Assembly: GCA_023457875.1 (NCBI GenBank)
Contig: JAEXBC010000158.1
Location: 1-5,721, forward strand
Length of the DNA stretch: 5,721 nucleotides
Reading direction: 5' to 3'
From: Bacillota bacterium
GTDB taxonomy: Bacteria; Bacillota; Clostridia; Lachnospirales; Cellulosilyticaceae
Numbering within the stretch: position 1 is the stretch's first letter; the number at the start of each line of letters is the position of its first letter. The notes under the pieces are model-generated. The model was given only the letters and a program-made list of their open reading frames with translations. It was not told the origin of the DNA and did no database searches. The position numbers and the translations under genes are program-made. Shown piece by piece: positions 5,201 to 5,721 of this stretch.

Positions 5201-5721
5201 ATGGCTACGATTAGAACAGCTATACAGTTACAAGACAGATTTACACCAGTTCTCAGAAGTATGAGTAGTGCACTCAATATGACTCTTAGCAGCTTTGAAG
5301 CACTTCAGAGAGCTTCTCATAATGCAGTGGATACAGCCAGTATACAATCTGCTAGGCAATCATTAGCTCATGTTGAGGTTGGCATTAATGAAATAGAACA
5401 AGGGATACGTGAAGCCAACAGCCAGCAACAACAATTTAATAATACTGTTCGCAGTGGCGGAAGTGCTATTGATGGTATGGCAGGAAAGATTAAAGCCATG
5501 GTGGGAGCTTATATTGGCTTTAAGTCTTTGCAAATGGGAATGGATGCAACTGATATATATGCTAGTAATAATGCAAGATTGTCACTTCTTGTTGAAAAGC
5601 CTAAGCTTCCCGATAACGCAACAGAACAAGAGTCAATAAACGCCAGTATGATGGCTACAGCGGAGTTACAGAATAAAATATTTGAAGCTGCACAGAGAAG
5701 TAGAAGTGAATATAATGCAAT
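5201..5721 (+). CDS. Tail tape measure protein, 3' partial
   Basis: This is the N-terminal part of the tape measure protein, whose length sets tail length and which later passes into the cell with the DNA. The frame from ATG 5201 is open to the right edge (173 complete codons). It begins M-A-T-I-R-T-A-I-Q-L-Q-D-R-F-T-P-V-L, with the I-Q-L-x-D-x-x-T-P pattern common at tape measure N-termini, followed by S-S-F-E-A-L-Q-R-A-S and a long alpha-helical, Q/E/A-rich coiled-coil stretch (residues about 40-85). A small, glycine- and methionine-rich hydrophobic helix (I-K-A-M-V-G-A-Y-I-G-F, about 97-107) follows. GAGGTG at 5191-5196 is the ribosome binding site, close to the start and overlapping the chaperone stop. 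Position after the frameshifted chaperone is diagnostic. The full gene is probably well over 1.5 kb, but its length cannot be judged here. Confidence 0.9.
   Translation, partial: MATIRTAIQLQDRFTPVLRSMSSALNMTLSSFEALQRASHNAVDTASIQSARQSLAHVEVGINEIEQGIREANSQQQQFNNTVRSGGSAIDGMAGKIKAMVGAYIGFKSLQMGMDATDIYASNNARLSLLVEKPKLPDNATEQESINASMMATAELQNKIFEAAQRSRSEYNA

Noticed and set aside
5409..5639. Open frame of 76 codons on the + strand inside the tape measure gene
   Set aside because: The frame from 5201 remains open throughout and gives a typical tape measure N-terminus; this is an out-of-frame shadow.

Overview
The window is one continuous stretch of the head-tail structural operon of a contractile-tailed (myovirus-type) phage, prophage or phage-tail-like particle. 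The gene order resembles that of Bacillus PBSX (xkd) and skin-element (yqb) prophages. All genes lie on the + strand and are packed with overlaps or gaps of a few bases. The DNA is AT-rich, uses AGA heavily for arginine, and carries strong AGGAGG-type ribosome binding sites. This points to a low-GC Bacillota host (Clostridia, Negativicutes or Bacilli); the sequence does not allow a closer call.

Layout, left to right: (1) a 5'-truncated major capsid gene; (2) a neck block with a gp6-like head-tail connector, a probable head-closure protein, an HK97 gp10-like protein, and a DUF6838-type tail terminator; (3) a small conserved 64-aa protein; (4) the tail sheath gene, interrupted by one in-frame TAA at codon 91; (5) the tail tube gene, followed by a terminator-like hairpin; (6) an XkdN-like tail assembly chaperone gene with a -1 programmed frameshift site and a 60-codon extension; (7) the start of the tape measure gene, which runs off the window.

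The genes follow the order of assembly: capsid shell, neck and tail stop, sheath and tube, then the chaperones that load the tube subunits onto the tape measure. There are no integrase, lysis, regulatory or cargo genes here, and no gene-free stretch over 50 bp. No new multi-gene system is visible. The observations most worth a second look are the nonsense codon in the sheath gene, the well-formed frameshift cassette in the chaperone gene, two terminator-like hairpins (one inside a coding region), and an LQFFA-type leader on the tube protein.
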